Positions 8,054 to 16,912 of a stretch of DNA of 64,000 bases are shown here, piece after piece. The notes under the pieces were generated by a model, which worked only from the letters and a program-made list of their open reading frames with translations, was not told the origin of the DNA and searched no databases. A program made the position numbers and the translations under genes. This DNA comes from Corynebacterium sp. BD556. GTDB taxonomy: Bacteria; Actinomycetota; Actinomycetes; Mycobacteriales; Mycobacteriaceae. Position 1 is the stretch's first letter, and every line of letters starts with the position of its first letter. The stretch is from assembly GCF_038452275.1 (NCBI RefSeq), contig NZ_CP141643.1, forward strand, positions 310,001 to 374,000. The letters are read 5' to 3'.

Positions 8054-9250
8054 CTAGATCCTCTCAATCGCGAGGGCAGTTCCCTGCCCCACCCCGACGC
8101 ACATGGTGGCGATCCCCCGGTGGCCACCTTCCTGCTCAAGGCGGTTGAGCAACGTGATGGTGATGCGCGAGCCGGATGAACCGAGCGGATGGCCAAGTGC
8201 GATTGCCCCGCCCCAGCGGTTGACTTTGGCCATGTCGAGGCCCAGCTTGCGCGCCGAAGCGACCGACTGGGTGGCAAAGGCCTCGTTGATTTCCCAGGCG
8301 TCGACTTCCTCGATGTCCCAGCCGATTGCTTCCAAGACCTTGCGGCTTGCGGGGACTGGGCCCATCCCCATAATCTCCGGGGCCAAGCCAGCCGACGCGC
8401 AACCGCGCACCCAAGCGCGAGGTTGTAGGCCGTATTTTTCGGCGGCGCGTTCGCTGACCACGATGACGGCGGAGGCACCGTCGTTAAGCGAAGATGCGTT
8501 GCCTGCGGTGACCACGCTGCCGCCAGCCACAACTGGGCGCAGCTTGGACAACACTTCAATCGTGGTGCCCGAACGCGGGCCTTCGTCCGTATCGACAACG
8601 GTGACGTTGCCCTTGCGGTCCGTGATTTCAACGGCGACGATTTCGTTGGTGAAACGGCCAGCCGCGACTGCCGCGGCGGCTAGGGTTTGGGAGCGCACGG
8701 CGAACTCGTCGGCTTCTTGCCTGCTCACACCTTCGACGCGCGCGACTTCTTCGGCGGTTTCCGGCATCGAAAACGTTGTTTTCTCGTGGGCGGCGAAAAC
8801 AGGGTTGACAAAACGCCAGCCGATCGAGGTGTCAAAAACCTCTCCGGGTTTGGCGAAGGCTTTGTCCGGCTTGGCCATCACCCAGGGCGCGCGCGACATC
8901 GATTCCACTCCGCCGGCCACCACTACATCGGCCTGCCCAGACTCAACCATGGCGCTAGCCAGCCCAATTGCGGACATGCCGGAGGCGCACAGGCGGTTAA
9001 CGGTGATGCCCGGCACCGTGTCCGGGTAGCCCGCGAGTAACCACGCCATGCGCGCGACGTTGCGGTTTTCCTCGCCAGCGCCATTGGCATTTCCGAAGAT
9101 GACCTCGTCGACGGCTTCGGGCGCTAGGCCCGCATCTTCAATGACGGCCTTGATCACGGTTGCCGCCATGTCGTCGGGGCGAACCGACGACAGCGCGCCG
9201 CCGTAGCGACCAACGGGGGTGCGCTTTCCTGACACCAACAGAGCATTCAT
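8054..9250 (-). CDS. paaJ: 3-oxoadipyl-CoA / acetyl-CoA C-acyltransferase PaaJ
   Basis: 398 residues from the ATG at 9250 (AAAGGA upstream). All thiolase signatures are present: VNRLCASGMSAIGLAS with the acyl-accepting Cys, WEINEAFA, GGAIALGHPLGSSGSR with the catalytic His, and CVGVGQGTALAIE near the C-terminus. It cleaves 3-oxoadipyl-CoA to succinyl-CoA and acetyl-CoA as the last pathway step, and PaaJ-type enzymes may also act at the earlier 3-oxo-5,6-dehydrosuberyl-CoA stage. It sits in tight spacing between paaG and paaF. Confidence 0.88.
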   Translation of the reverse strand: MNALLVSGKRTPVGRYGGALSSVRPDDMAATVIKAVIEDAGLAPEAVDEVIFGNANGAGEENRNVARMAWLLAGYPDTVPGITVNRLCASGMSAIGLASAMVESGQADVVVAGGVESMSRAPWVMAKPDKAFAKPGEVFDTSIGWRFVNPVFAAHEKTTFSMPETAEEVARVEGVSRQEADEFAVRSQTLAAAAVAAGRFTNEIVAVEITDRKGNVTVVDTDEGPRSGTTIEVLSKLRPVVAGGSVVTAGNASSLNDGASAVIVVSERAAEKYGLQPRAWVRGCASAGLAPEIMGMGPVPASRKVLEAIGWDIEEVDAWEINEAFATQSVASARKLGLDMAKVNRWGGAIALGHPLGSSGSRITITLLNRLEQEGGHRGIATMCVGVGQGTALAIERI

Positions 9251-9266
9251 CAGGCAGGGGTCCTTT

Positions 9267-10049
9267 CTATTCGCCGGTGAACTTCGGCACGCGCTTTTCG
9301 TTAAAGGCCTGGAAGCCTTCCAAATAGTCAGGGGAGGAGCAGAGGCGACCCTGGGCGATGTTTTCATCGCTTATCGACGCCCACAGTCCCGTCCCGTTGT
9401 CACGAATGTCGTGCACGAGCGCCCGGCTGGCCATAAAGGCCCGCGTCGCGCCCTGCGCGGCGCGCTCGACTGTCGCGCGGGTGAATTCGACAAGCTCCTG
9501 AGCTGGCACAAAGCGGGAAAACAGCCCCGCCTGGACAGCTTCGGCACCGCTCATCATGTCCGCAGTGACAATGAGATCCATTGTGCGGTGCGCCCCGAGA
9601 CGCTCGACGAACAAGGCGTGACCGCCGGAATCGAGGGTGGCCCCGAGATTGGCGAAGGGAGAGCCGATTGTCGCGTCCTCCGCGACGTAGACAATGTCGG
9701 TGGCGATCGCCAAACCCAGCCCGACGCCGAGGCAGGGACCGTGGACAGCAGCAAAAGTCGGGGCCGGAAACTGGCTCATGCGCCGCAGCACTGGAGTGAC
9801 CTTGTTTGCGAGGTAGTCGGTGGCGTCGTCATCGCGCGGATCGAGCCCCTTGATGTTTCGCCCGGCACAAAAGCCCTTGCCTTCTCCGCGCAAAAACAAT
9901 GCACGCACGTTGTTGTCAGCGGCTTCGCGGTAGGCCGCGTCGAGCTCTGCGAGGTCCGCCTCCGCCAGCGAATTCATCGCCTTCGGGTTGTTGAGCACCA
10001 CCTCGGCGTAGAGCGCGTCACCGGCGGTGTGGATGGTCAGGTCGATCAT
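9267..10049 (-). CDS. paaG: Enoyl-CoA hydratase/isomerase family, 1,2-epoxyphenylacetyl-CoA isomerase PaaG
   Basis: 260 residues, start ATG 10049 after AAGGAG. It is a crotonase fold with oxyanion segments GEGKGFCAGRNIKGL and AAVHGPCLGVGLGLAIATDI. The acidic residue in ANLGATLDSGG lies where PaaG carries its catalytic Asp, which supports isomerase over hydratase. PaaG converts the ring epoxide to oxepin-CoA, the substrate of PaaZ. It directly follows paaE (14 bp gap), consistent with a function right after the epoxidase. Confidence 0.82.
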   Translation of the reverse strand: MIDLTIHTAGDALYAEVVLNNPKAMNSLAEADLAELDAAYREAADNNVRALFLRGEGKGFCAGRNIKGLDPRDDDATDYLANKVTPVLRRMSQFPAPTFAAVHGPCLGVGLGLAIATDIVYVAEDATIGSPFANLGATLDSGGHALFVERLGAHRTMDLIVTADMMSGAEAVQAGLFSRFVPAQELVEFTRATVERAAQGATRAFMASRALVHDIRDNGTGLWASISDENIAQGRLCSSPDYLEGFQAFNEKRVPKFTGE

Positions 10050-10063
10050 GCACTGGCTCCTTA

Positions 10064-11233
10064 TCAGGCGTCGTAATCGACGGTGATGGACTTACCCGTC
10101 GGGCGGGTCTGGCAGGTCAGCACGTAACCCTTTGCCACCTCATCTGGCTCAAGGGCAAAGTTTTCGTCCATCTCGTATTCGCCTTCGACAACCCGTGCGC
10201 GGCAGGTGCCGCACACGCCGCCGGCGCAGGCGAAGGGCACGTCCGGGCGCACGCGCAACGCCGCGTTGAGGATGGTTTCCTGCGCGGCCACCGGCGACTG
10301 GACCTGGCCGGAGAGCCCGTCGAGCATGAACTCAATGTCAATGTTGTCACCCTTGGGGTCAGCCTTGACCGGCCGGCCCATGTTGCCCTGGTCCGCGGTG
10401 GGGGTACCAGTGGTGAAAAGTTCGTAGCGGATCTTGCTGGCGTCGACCCCTCGCTCGGCGAGCGTGTCGCGGCACAACTGCACCAGCTCAAACGGGCCGC
10501 AAAGGAACCACTCGTCAATGCGATCGACGTTGATGACTTGGTCGAGAAGGACGCGCAGTTTCTCATCGTCGATCCGGCCCGAAAACAGCGGGTTAATGCG
10601 CTGCTCGCGGGTCAGGATGTGGTGCACCGCGAAACGCGCAGGGTACTTATCTTTCAAATCGCCGATCTTGTCGGCGAACATGACGTCGCCGCCGCCGCGA
10701 TTGGAGTAAATCAGCTCCAGGTGTGCGTCGGGGACTTCCCGCAAAACCGTCGTCGTGATCGCCATAATTGGGGTGATGCCGGAGCCCGCTGCGATAGCAA
10801 CAACGCGGGGGTTGGCAATGTCGCGCAGCTCCTTTTCCACCGCGGCCGGGTCATTGAGTCCGGTCATGCGAATCTTCGAGGTAAAAGCGCCCTGCGGGTT
10901 CATCACGTCAATGCGGTCGCCTGGTTGAAGCTGCTCGTTGGCCCAGGTGGAGAACTTACCGCCGAAATCCTTTTTGATTCCCACGCTGATCATCCCGCCG
11001 GCGGGCGCCGAGCACAACGAGTAGGAGCGGCGCAGCTCCTCACCGTCGACGGTGGCGCGGAGGGCGACGTACTGGCCGGGGACGTAATTGTAGTCTTCTC
11101 GCAAGTTATCGGGAACGCGGAAGCTGACTTCGACGGCGTTGTCGGTCAGTTTTGTTATGGCTACAACTTCGAGGGAGTTGAACTTTGCCTTTTTGCGCGC
11201 GGGGGCAGCGGAAGTGTCAGTTGCAGAAGTCAT
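10064..11233 (-). CDS. paaE: Phenylacetyl-CoA epoxidase reductase subunit PaaE
   Basis: 389 residues. The N-terminal FAD domain has LRRSYSLCSAP, the middle NAD(P)-binding domain has IAAGSGITPIMAI, and the C-terminal plant-type 2Fe-2S domain has CAGGVCGTCRARV with a last Cys in YVLTCQT. It passes electrons from NAD(P)H to the di-iron centre of PaaA. Its ATG immediately follows the paaD stop codon with no gap, so the two are translationally coupled. Confidence 0.95.
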   Translation of the reverse strand: MTSATDTSAAPARKKAKFNSLEVVAITKLTDNAVEVSFRVPDNLREDYNYVPGQYVALRATVDGEELRRSYSLCSAPAGGMISVGIKKDFGGKFSTWANEQLQPGDRIDVMNPQGAFTSKIRMTGLNDPAAVEKELRDIANPRVVAIAAGSGITPIMAITTTVLREVPDAHLELIYSNRGGGDVMFADKIGDLKDKYPARFAVHHILTREQRINPLFSGRIDDEKLRVLLDQVINVDRIDEWFLCGPFELVQLCRDTLAERGVDASKIRYELFTTGTPTADQGNMGRPVKADPKGDNIDIEFMLDGLSGQVQSPVAAQETILNAALRVRPDVPFACAGGVCGTCRARVVEGEYEMDENFALEPDEVAKGYVLTCQTRPTGKSITVDYDA

Positions 11234-11764
11234 TTAGTGCACCTTGAAGTAGTCGAAGGGTTCGAAGCATCTGTTGCAGGAGTACAAGGCTTTGCAGGCC
11301 GTGGAGCCGAAAGCCGTGATTTCCTTAGTGTCCTCGGAGCCGCACTGGGGGCAAACAATGCTGGCTCGCTTGCCCAAGGTGAGCAGGACGGGGCCGGCTG
11401 GCCGCTCGGCTGCGCCCTGCGGCGGGGCGATGCCGTAGTTGCGCAGGTTTTCCCGACCAGTCTCGGTGATCCAGTCGGTGGTCCAGGCGGGGTTGAGCAC
11501 AGTGTCGATGCGGAAATCCTCGTAACCGGCCTTGACGAGCGCTAGTTCGATGTCGTCAGTGATGTGGCCCATGGCGGGACAACCGGAATAGGTCGGGGTG
11601 ATGGTGACCACTGCGGTGTCGCCTTCGAAGTGCGCGTCGCGCAAAATGCCGAGGTCGGCAATGGAAATCACAGGGATTTCAGGGTCCGGGACTTGCGCTG
11701 CAACGTCCCACAGTTTTCCCTCTTTCTCGGCGGAGGGGCGCAACGCCCGGCCTTCGGTATCCAT
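11234..11764 (-). CDS. paaD: Phenylacetyl-CoA epoxidase assembly protein PaaD
   Basis: 176 residues. The N-terminal half is a MIP18/SufT-like (DUF59) domain with DPEIPVISIADLGILRD and TYSGCPAMG. The C-terminal half is a zinc-ribbon-like tail with CPQCG and CNRCFEPF. PaaD is thought to help metal or cluster insertion into the epoxidase. The start ATG at 11764 follows AGGAAAG. It lies 65 bp after paaC. Confidence 0.92.
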   Translation of the reverse strand: MDTEGRALRPSAEKEGKLWDVAAQVPDPEIPVISIADLGILRDAHFEGDTAVVTITPTYSGCPAMGHITDDIELALVKAGYEDFRIDTVLNPAWTTDWITETGRENLRNYGIAPPQGAAERPAGPVLLTLGKRASIVCPQCGSEDTKEITAFGSTACKALYSCNRCFEPFDYFKVH

Positions 11765-11829
11765 CGGTCTTTCCTTATCGTGCTCATCGCGGGTGGGTCG
11801 GAGGAGAGGGAGGCAGCGATGGCGCGCCC

Positions 11830-12663
11830 CTACCAGGTGGCCCCCGGGTGCTGGCGTGCCAGGTACTGCATCTCGCCGAGGATGTAGCTGCGGTACTCGG
11901 AGAAGCGTCCGGTGCGCTTCCCACTCATCGCCTGGGCTACGTCCGGTACGCCGAGGCTTGCGTGGTCAAGCACCGCCTTGATACGGGCGTCGAACTCCTC
12001 ACGCAGCGAGGACGGCAAAACGCCGACACCGGAGGCTGCGACCTTTTCGTGGATGGGAAGATCCTCGAACAGCTCACCGACGTAAGGCCACATGTATTCC
12101 AAGCCGGCTGTGATACGGCGGGCGGATTCTTCAGTTCCCAGGCCCAGCCGCAAAACCCACTGGTTGGCGTGGTCCACGTGGTATTGCAGTTCCTTGACCG
12201 CTTTCGCTGCGATCGCGGCAATCATGTCGTCGGTGGAGTGCTCCAGCGCTGTGTAGAGGCCGTACATGTAATAGGAGACGATTAGCTGGCGCGCGATGGT
12301 CTGGCCGAAATCGCCGTTTTCTTGCTCCACGATCGCAGCGGAGCGAAAGTCCTCCTCATCCCGGAAATAAGCCAGGTCGTCTTCGGTTTTGCCGAAGGCG
12401 GTGCCAGCGTAGCTGTAGAGGAACCGGGCGTGGCCCACCAGATCGAGCGCGATATTGCCCAGCGCGATGTCTTCTTCCATTTCAGGGGCGCGGGAGATCC
12501 ACCAGCCCAGGCGCTGGGCGAGGATCAAGGCGTCGTCGCCAAGCTGCACGGCGTAGTGCGCGGTGGTCTCATCAGCGACCTGGCCTGAGGCGACGACATC
12601 TTCAGGGGTGAGTGCGTCGCCCTGCGATTGCTTGGTCGCTGAATCTTGGGAAGTAAAACTCAT
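11830..12663 (-). CDS. paaC: Phenylacetyl-CoA epoxidase structural subunit PaaC
   Basis: 277 residues, ferritin-like helical protein of the PaaA/PaaC family. Segments such as ILAQRLGWWISRAPEMEEDI and YHVDHANQWVLRLGLGTEES are typical. PaaC is the non-catalytic partner of PaaA in the epoxidase. Its ATG overlaps the paaB stop by four bases, indicating coupled translation. Confidence 0.93.
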   Translation of the reverse strand: MSFTSQDSATKQSQGDALTPEDVVASGQVADETTAHYAVQLGDDALILAQRLGWWISRAPEMEEDIALGNIALDLVGHARFLYSYAGTAFGKTEDDLAYFRDEEDFRSAAIVEQENGDFGQTIARQLIVSYYMYGLYTALEHSTDDMIAAIAAKAVKELQYHVDHANQWVLRLGLGTEESARRITAGLEYMWPYVGELFEDLPIHEKVAASGVGVLPSSLREEFDARIKAVLDHASLGVPDVAQAMSGKRTGRFSEYRSYILGEMQYLARQHPGATW

Positions 12664-12959
12664 AGGTGGGGCACCCCTTCAGACTTCTCGAAGTAGGTGG
12701 CATGGCGGTAAGCCTTGCCGTTGGAGGACTCGAAGAACCCGCCCTTGGAATCGGGGTCGGAGGCGGAGATGAAAGTCGATGGCACAACCCACACGGAGGT
12801 GCCTTCGTTGCGTCGCGTGTAAAGGTCGCGCGCGTTGCGAAGGGCCATGGTGTCGTCGGCTGCGTGTAGCGATCCTGCGTGCACGTGCGACAAACCCCGG
12901 TTGGAGCGCACGAAAACCTCGTACTGGACCCATTCGTTGCGGTCAGGTGTGGTGCTCAT
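12660..12959 (-). CDS. paaB: Phenylacetyl-CoA epoxidase subunit PaaB
   Basis: 99 residues from the ATG at 12959, which matches the family length; longer frames upstream are not needed. It begins MSTTPDRNEWVQYEVFVRS and includes HVGSLHAAD-like and ALRNARDLYTRR segments characteristic of PaaB. PaaB bridges the epoxidase heterodimers. It sits 43 bp after paaA. Confidence 0.93.
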   Translation of the reverse strand: MSTTPDRNEWVQYEVFVRSNRGLSHVHAGSLHAADDTMALRNARDLYTRRNEGTSVWVVPSTFISASDPDSKGGFFESSNGKAYRHATYFEKSEGVPHL

Positions 12960-13002
12960 GGATTTTCCTCTTTCTGGAATACGTGCGGGTGGCGGAAATG
13001 AG

Positions 13003-13998
13003 CTAGACAACGAGCGCGTGGTTCGTCTCGGCTTCTCGCTTGGCGTAAGCCGCCGCGGCTTCGCGGACCCAGGCACCATTGTCAAAGGCTTCGCGGCGGC
13101 GCTTCATGCGCTGGGAGTTAAGTGGGCCGTTGCCCTTGATGACGGACTTGAACTCGTCCCAGTCGAGCTCGCCGTAGTCGTAGTGTCCGCGCTGTTCGTT
13201 CCACTTCAAGTCTGGGTCCTCGAAGTGCAGGCCGAGGGCCTCGGCTTGGGGCACGATCATGTCGACGAAGCGCTGGCGCAGCTCGTCATTGGAAAAGCGT
13301 TTGATGTTCCACTCCATGGACTGCTTCGAGTTCGGGGAGTCATCGTCCGGCGGACCAAACATTTGCAAAGCTGGGCCGTAGAAGCGGTTGATTGCCTCCT
13401 GTGCCATTTGTTTTTGCTCCGGGGTGCCGTTGGCCAACTCGTAGAGGATTTCCCAGCCCTGGCGTTGGTGGAAGGACTCCTCCTTGCAGATGCGCACCAT
13501 GGCGCGGCCGTAGGGGGCGTAAGAGGCGCGGCACAAGGGGACCTGATTGCAGATCGCGGCGCCGTCGACAAGCCAGCCGATAGCTCCGATGTCGGCCCAG
13601 GTACGAGCCGGGTAGTTAAAGATGGACGAGTATTTCGCGCGGCCTTCGAGCAGCTGCTGGACCATCTCGTCGCGGGAAGTGCCGAGGGTTTCGGCGGCGG
13701 AGTACAGGTACAGGCCGTGGCCGGCTTCGTCTTGCACCTTGGCCATCAGGATCGCTTTGCGTTTCAAAGAGGGCGCGCGGGTGATCCAATTGGCCTCCGG
13801 CTGCATGCCGATGATCTCCGAGTGGGCGTGCTGAGAGATCTGGCGGGTCAGGGTCTTGCGGTAGGCCTCCGGCATCCAGTCGGTGGGCTCTATGCGCGAA
13901 TCATCGGCGATGAGTTGGTCGAAAAACGCCTGCCCCTCGGCGGCAACGTGTTGCGCGGACTGGGTATCCGCGACGGGGGAGAGATTGGCGGGGGTCAT
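13003..13998 (-). CDS. paaA: Phenylacetyl-CoA epoxidase catalytic subunit PaaA
   Basis: 331 residues, start ATG 13998 with GGAGG upstream. It is a ferritin-like di-iron oxygenase. Two E-x-x-H iron-ligand motifs are visible, in [16 protein letters not shown] and [17 protein letters not shown], plus [15 protein letters not shown] near the N-terminus. It epoxidises the aromatic ring of phenylacetyl-CoA using O2. It is the first gene of the long paa operon and stands behind a promoter overlapped by a PaaR operator. Confidence 0.96.
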   Translation of the reverse strand: MTPANLSPVADTQSAQHVAAEGQAFFDQLIADDSRIEPTDWMPEAYRKTLTRQISQHAHSEIIGMQPEANWITRAPSLKRKAILMAKVQDEAGHGLYLYSAAETLGTSRDEMVQQLLEGRAKYSSIFNYPARTWADIGAIGWLVDGAAICNQVPLCRASYAPYGRAMVRICKEESFHQRQGWEILYELANGTPEQKQMAQEAINRFYGPALQMFGPPDDDSPNSKQSMEWNIKRFSNDELRQRFVDMIVPQAEALGLHFEDPDLKWNEQRGHYDYGELDWDEFKSVIKGNGPLNSQRMKRRREAFDNGAWVREAAAAYAKREAETNHALVV

Positions 13999-14021
13999 GG
14001 TTTCCTCCTCGGAAGGGAATA

Positions 14022-14043
14022 ACTAACCGATCGGTCGGTAAGT
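14022..14043. promoter_or_regulatory. PaaR operator in front of paaA
   Basis: A 22-bp palindrome with half-sites ACTAACCG and CGGTAAGT around six bases including a central CG. It matches every fixed base of the ACTNACCG-NNCGNN-CGGTNAGT motif I recall for C. glutamicum PaaR. It is the best of the three sites and overlaps the paaA -10 hexamer. Confidence 0.85.
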
Positions 14044-14069
14044 TTATGTGAATATAGTGATCCAGTCAA
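14041..14069 (-). promoter_or_regulatory. Predicted sigma-A-type promoter of the paaABCDE-G-J-F-H operon
   Basis: On the minus strand TTGACT (14069-14064) and TAAACT (14046-14041) are separated by exactly 17 bases. The -10 hexamer overlaps the end of the PaaR operator, so repressor binding would block polymerase. The paaA start codon lies about 43 bases beyond the -10 box. Confidence 0.65.
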
Positions 14070-14097
14070 CACTTTCGCCTAAAGGTGCAGGTCCTGA

Positions 14098-14544
14098 CTA
14101 CTTCTCTGTGGGGAGACGGGCAGTGGTGCGTGACATTCCGCGGAACTCTGCAACGACGCGTTCGCCGTCGAAAATGGTTACATCCGTGATGCCGTTGCGG
14201 CCCCAAGTGCGGGTCTGGCGCGCGAGCCCACGCAGCTTTGCCCCCAACTTGCCAGGAGACAAGAAGTGAATACTTACCTGCGAAGCCACAGTCGGAGTCT
14301 CGGAGCGTCCATTGCACGCCCCGGCGAACAAGGCATCCGCGAAAGTAAACAAAATCCCCCCCTGTGCGGTATTAAAACCATTACACATTTCCGCGGTGAC
14401 GGTCATCTCGCCTTCGATAAGGTCCTGTTCCACCCTCGTGATCGTGATGCCCAACAGTCTGAGAGAACGGTCTTGCTCGTACATGGCCTTGACCCCTTCA
14501 AGGTCTGGGGTGAAAGTGACATTCGGCCCAAAGATTTCGCTCAC
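14098..14544 (-). CDS. paaI: Hydroxyphenylacetyl-CoA thioesterase PaaI
   Basis: 148 residues from the GTG at 14544, chosen because AAAGGAGG lies seven bases upstream; longer in-frame starts up to 14652 have no such site. The hotdog core shows MCNGFNTAQGGILFTFADALFA, with the conserved N-G-x-x-x-x-x-G-G pattern and Asp of PaaI. PaaI hydrolyses ring-hydroxylated phenylacetyl-CoA and so rescues CoA when the epoxide pathway stalls. It runs in the paaA direction with about 100 bp of promoter region between them. Confidence 0.87.
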   Translation of the reverse strand: MSEIFGPNVTFTPDLEGVKAMYEQDRSLRLLGITITRVEQDLIEGEMTVTAEMCNGFNTAQGGILFTFADALFAGACNGRSETPTVASQVSIHFLSPGKLGAKLRGLARQTRTWGRNGITDVTIFDGERVVAEFRGMSRTTARLPTEK

Positions 14545-14715
14545 AGAACAACCTCCTTTGTGTCGTGGATTACTGCTTGGTTGCGTAAGCATATATTCAC
14601 CTTGCTCACAGCGTGGAAGTTCACCTAGTCCAGCGATGCCAACCTGTGTCATGCTTCAGGTGATAATCAATGGCAAAGAGACTGATTTTGAAGCTGTAAA
14701 AGCTAAGGAGTTGAC

Positions 14716-15348
14716 GTGAGCCGCACCGTGAAGCCGCATGCGGGGAAACAGCAGCCAAGTTCGGGAAGGGGGAGGCCGGGCTACAGCCGAGAAGAAGTGA
14801 TAGCGGCGGCGATTGATGAGTTTCTCTCTCGCGGCTACGAGGCGACTTCGATGGGTGGGCTCGCCACCCGCTTGGGCATTTCGAAATCAGCGATCTACCA
14901 CCATGTCTCATCGAAAGAGCAGTTGCTGGAGGAGGCGACGACGGTCGCGCTTGACGCTTTGAGTGACATTGTGGTCAATGCGCAGCAGATGGAAGGCGGA
15001 ATCGATGAGAAGTTGCGTTTTCTTATCGACGGCGCCGTCGAGGTGGTCGGGCAGCGACAGGCCGAAATTGCCCTCTTGCTGCGACTGCGCGGCAACTCCG
15101 AGGTTGAGCAGCGCGCCTTGAAACGGCGCCGTGAGATCACAGTCGCCATGGTTGATCTCGTTGCGCAGGGCCAGCAGGCGGGGGTGCTACGCGACGACAT
15201 AACGCCCGGTGTGGCAGCGCGACTCATTTTCGGCACCGTCAATTCGATGGTGGATTGGTACCGTCCCGACGGGGTTTCCTCACTTACCCAGGTAGGGGAA
15301 ATGTTGCAGAAATTCGTGTGGACGGGGCTTTCCGGTACCGCCAACTAA
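14716..15348 (+). CDS. paaR: TetR-family repressor PaaR
   Basis: 210 residues, start GTG 14716 with AAGGAG upstream. The N-terminal helix-turn-helix reads ATSMGGLATRLGISKSAIYHHV followed by SSKEQLLEEA. The C-terminal domain resembles TetR_C regions of PaaR-like regulators. It sits centrally among the phenylacetate genes and three identical-core palindromes lie before paaZ, paaA and paaK, so it is very likely the phenylacetyl-CoA-responsive repressor of the pathway. It is divergent from paaI. Confidence 0.88.
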   Translation: MSRTVKPHAGKQQPSSGRGRPGYSREEVIAAAIDEFLSRGYEATSMGGLATRLGISKSAIYHHVSSKEQLLEEATTVALDALSDIVVNAQQMEGGIDEKLRFLIDGAVEVVGQRQAEIALLLRLRGNSEVEQRALKRRREITVAMVDLVAQGQQAGVLRDDITPGVAARLIFGTVNSMVDWYRPDGVSSLTQVGEMLQKFVWTGLSGTAN

Positions 15349-15361
15349 GGGGCACCTACCT

Positions 15362-15391
15362 GCAAATTTATAAAATTTGCAAAATTTTTCT
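15362..15391 (+). terminator. AT-rich hairpin after paaR
   Basis: GCAAATTT-ATA-AAATTTGC is a perfect 8-bp stem with a 3-base loop, followed by a T-rich stretch (15384-15392). It probably ends paaR transcription. It could instead be a protein-binding palindrome upstream of paaK. Confidence 0.5.
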
Positions 15392-15442
15392 TTCATTGCC
15401 CTGCAAAACAATATGGCAAGAATGTAGCCTATGTCACAAGTT

Positions 15443-15464
15443 ACTGACCGATTGGTCGGTAAGT
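15443..15464. promoter_or_regulatory. PaaR-type operator upstream of paaK
   Basis: The halves are ACTGACCG and CGGTAAGT with a six-base centre in which the usual central CG is TG. A weak promoter (TGCAAA, 17 bases, TAGCCT at 15425-15430) precedes it, so the operator would cover the start region of paaK transcription, 68 bp before its ATG. Confidence 0.75.
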
Positions 15465-15531
15465 CTGTGCTGGCCCCACCCCGCGGGTCAAGCACCGAAA
15501 GAGCTTGATGTGAGAAAGGTGCATTCGCCCT

Positions 15532-16845
15532 ATGACCGCAAACTACGACATCACCTCAACTAATGAAGGTCCGTCGACCTCCATTGAATACGCCTCGAGG
15601 GACGAGCTAACAGCTTTGCAAACGGCCCGCCTGAAAAACACGCTGCGCCACGCCTACTACCACGTCGACCACTACCGCACGGCCTTCGCCGAGGCGGGCG
15701 TGCACCCCGACGACTTCAAAGAGCTGTCCGACCTATCGAAATTCCCGATGACCGATAAGTCTGACCTACGCAAGAATTACCCCTTCGGCATGTTCGCGGT
15801 CCAGCAACACCAGATCGCACGCGTCCACGCCTCCTCCGGCACAACCGGTCTTCCCACCGTCGTCGCCTACACCAAAAACGACATTGAAACTTGGGCCGAG
15901 CTCATGGCTCGCTCACTTCGCGCCGGCGGCGTTCGCCCAGGCGACAAAGTTCAGGTGACCTTCGGGTACGGCCTGTTTACGGGCGGCCTGGGCGCCCACT
16001 ATGGCGTCGAAAAGCTCGGCGCGACCGCCATTCCCACATCCGGCGGACAAACCGAGCGCCAACTCCAAATCATGCGCGACTTTAAGCCCGACGTCATCCT
16101 CGGCACGCCGTCGTACATGCTCAACGTCCTTGACCGCATGCGCGCCGAAGGGCAAGACCCCCGCGAGACATCCTTGCGTGTCGGCATCTTCGGCTCCGAA
16201 CCCTGGACCGAAGGTATGCGCCAGGAACTCGAAAACGGCTGGGGCATCGACGCCACCGACATCTACGGCCTGTCCGAAGTTATGGGCCCAGGCGTTGCGC
16301 AAGAATGCATAGAAACCAAAGATGGCCTGACTTTCTGGGAGGACCACTTCTACCCAGAAATCCTCGACCTGGAAACCGGTGAACCGGTCGAAGACGGCAA
16401 GTTCGGCGAACTCGTTGTCACCCCCCTGACTAAGGAAGCCTTCCCCGTCATCCGCTACCGCACCCACGACATCACCCGACTGCTGCCAGGCACCGCCCGC
16501 TCCATGCGGCGCATCGACCGCATCTCCGCCCGCAACGACGACATGATCATCCTACGCGGAGTCAACTGCTTCCCGAGCCAGTTCGAGGAGATCATCACCG
16601 AAGACTCCAACCTGCGCCCCCGCTACCAATGCGTCCTAGAGCGCAAGGGACGCATGGACAACCTCACACTCGTCGTCGAGCACGCCCCCCACGCAACCAG
16701 CGACGACATCGAAAGCTCCGAACGCACCCTGAAAAAAGCGGTCAAGGACCGCATCGGCATCACCATCGACGTGGTGATAAAGCCGCAGGTGGACACCGGA
16801 GAAGGCAAGGCAAAACGCCTTGTTGACAACCGACCCACAAGTTGA
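15532..16845 (+). CDS. paaK: Phenylacetate-CoA ligase PaaK
   Basis: 437 residues, the usual PaaK length. The adenylate-forming motif HASSGTTGLPTVVAYT is at about residues 101-116, DIYGLSEVMGPGVA is the second core motif, and RTHDITRLLP the third. The C-terminal region has NDDMIILRGVNCFPSQFEEII. It activates phenylacetate with ATP and CoA, the committing step of the pathway. The ATG at 15532 has AAGG twelve bases upstream. It is followed after 67 bp by a transporter gene, likely in the same operon. Confidence 0.95.
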   Translation: MTANYDITSTNEGPSTSIEYASRDELTALQTARLKNTLRHAYYHVDHYRTAFAEAGVHPDDFKELSDLSKFPMTDKSDLRKNYPFGMFAVQQHQIARVHASSGTTGLPTVVAYTKNDIETWAELMARSLRAGGVRPGDKVQVTFGYGLFTGGLGAHYGVEKLGATAIPTSGGQTERQLQIMRDFKPDVILGTPSYMLNVLDRMRAEGQDPRETSLRVGIFGSEPWTEGMRQELENGWGIDATDIYGLSEVMGPGVAQECIETKDGLTFWEDHFYPEILDLETGEPVEDGKFGELVVTPLTKEAFPVIRYRTHDITRLLPGTARSMRRIDRISARNDDMIILRGVNCFPSQFEEIITEDSNLRPRYQCVLERKGRMDNLTLVVEHAPHATSDDIESSERTLKKAVKDRIGITIDVVIKPQVDTGEGKAKRLVDNRPTS

Positions 16846-16912
16846 TAACCAGCACGAAACCGCTTTTCGCAGGGCACAACCCGTGAAACCGATCCACAGC
16901 AAAGGAAATGTC

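Noticed and set aside
10538-11545. 335-residue plus-strand open frame antisense to paaE/paaD
   Set aside because: It lies opposite two clear, motif-bearing genes and reflects GC-biased codon use; the protein has no recognisable features. The same holds for the antisense frames at 74-874, 8103-9029, 24643-25419 and 29639-30241.
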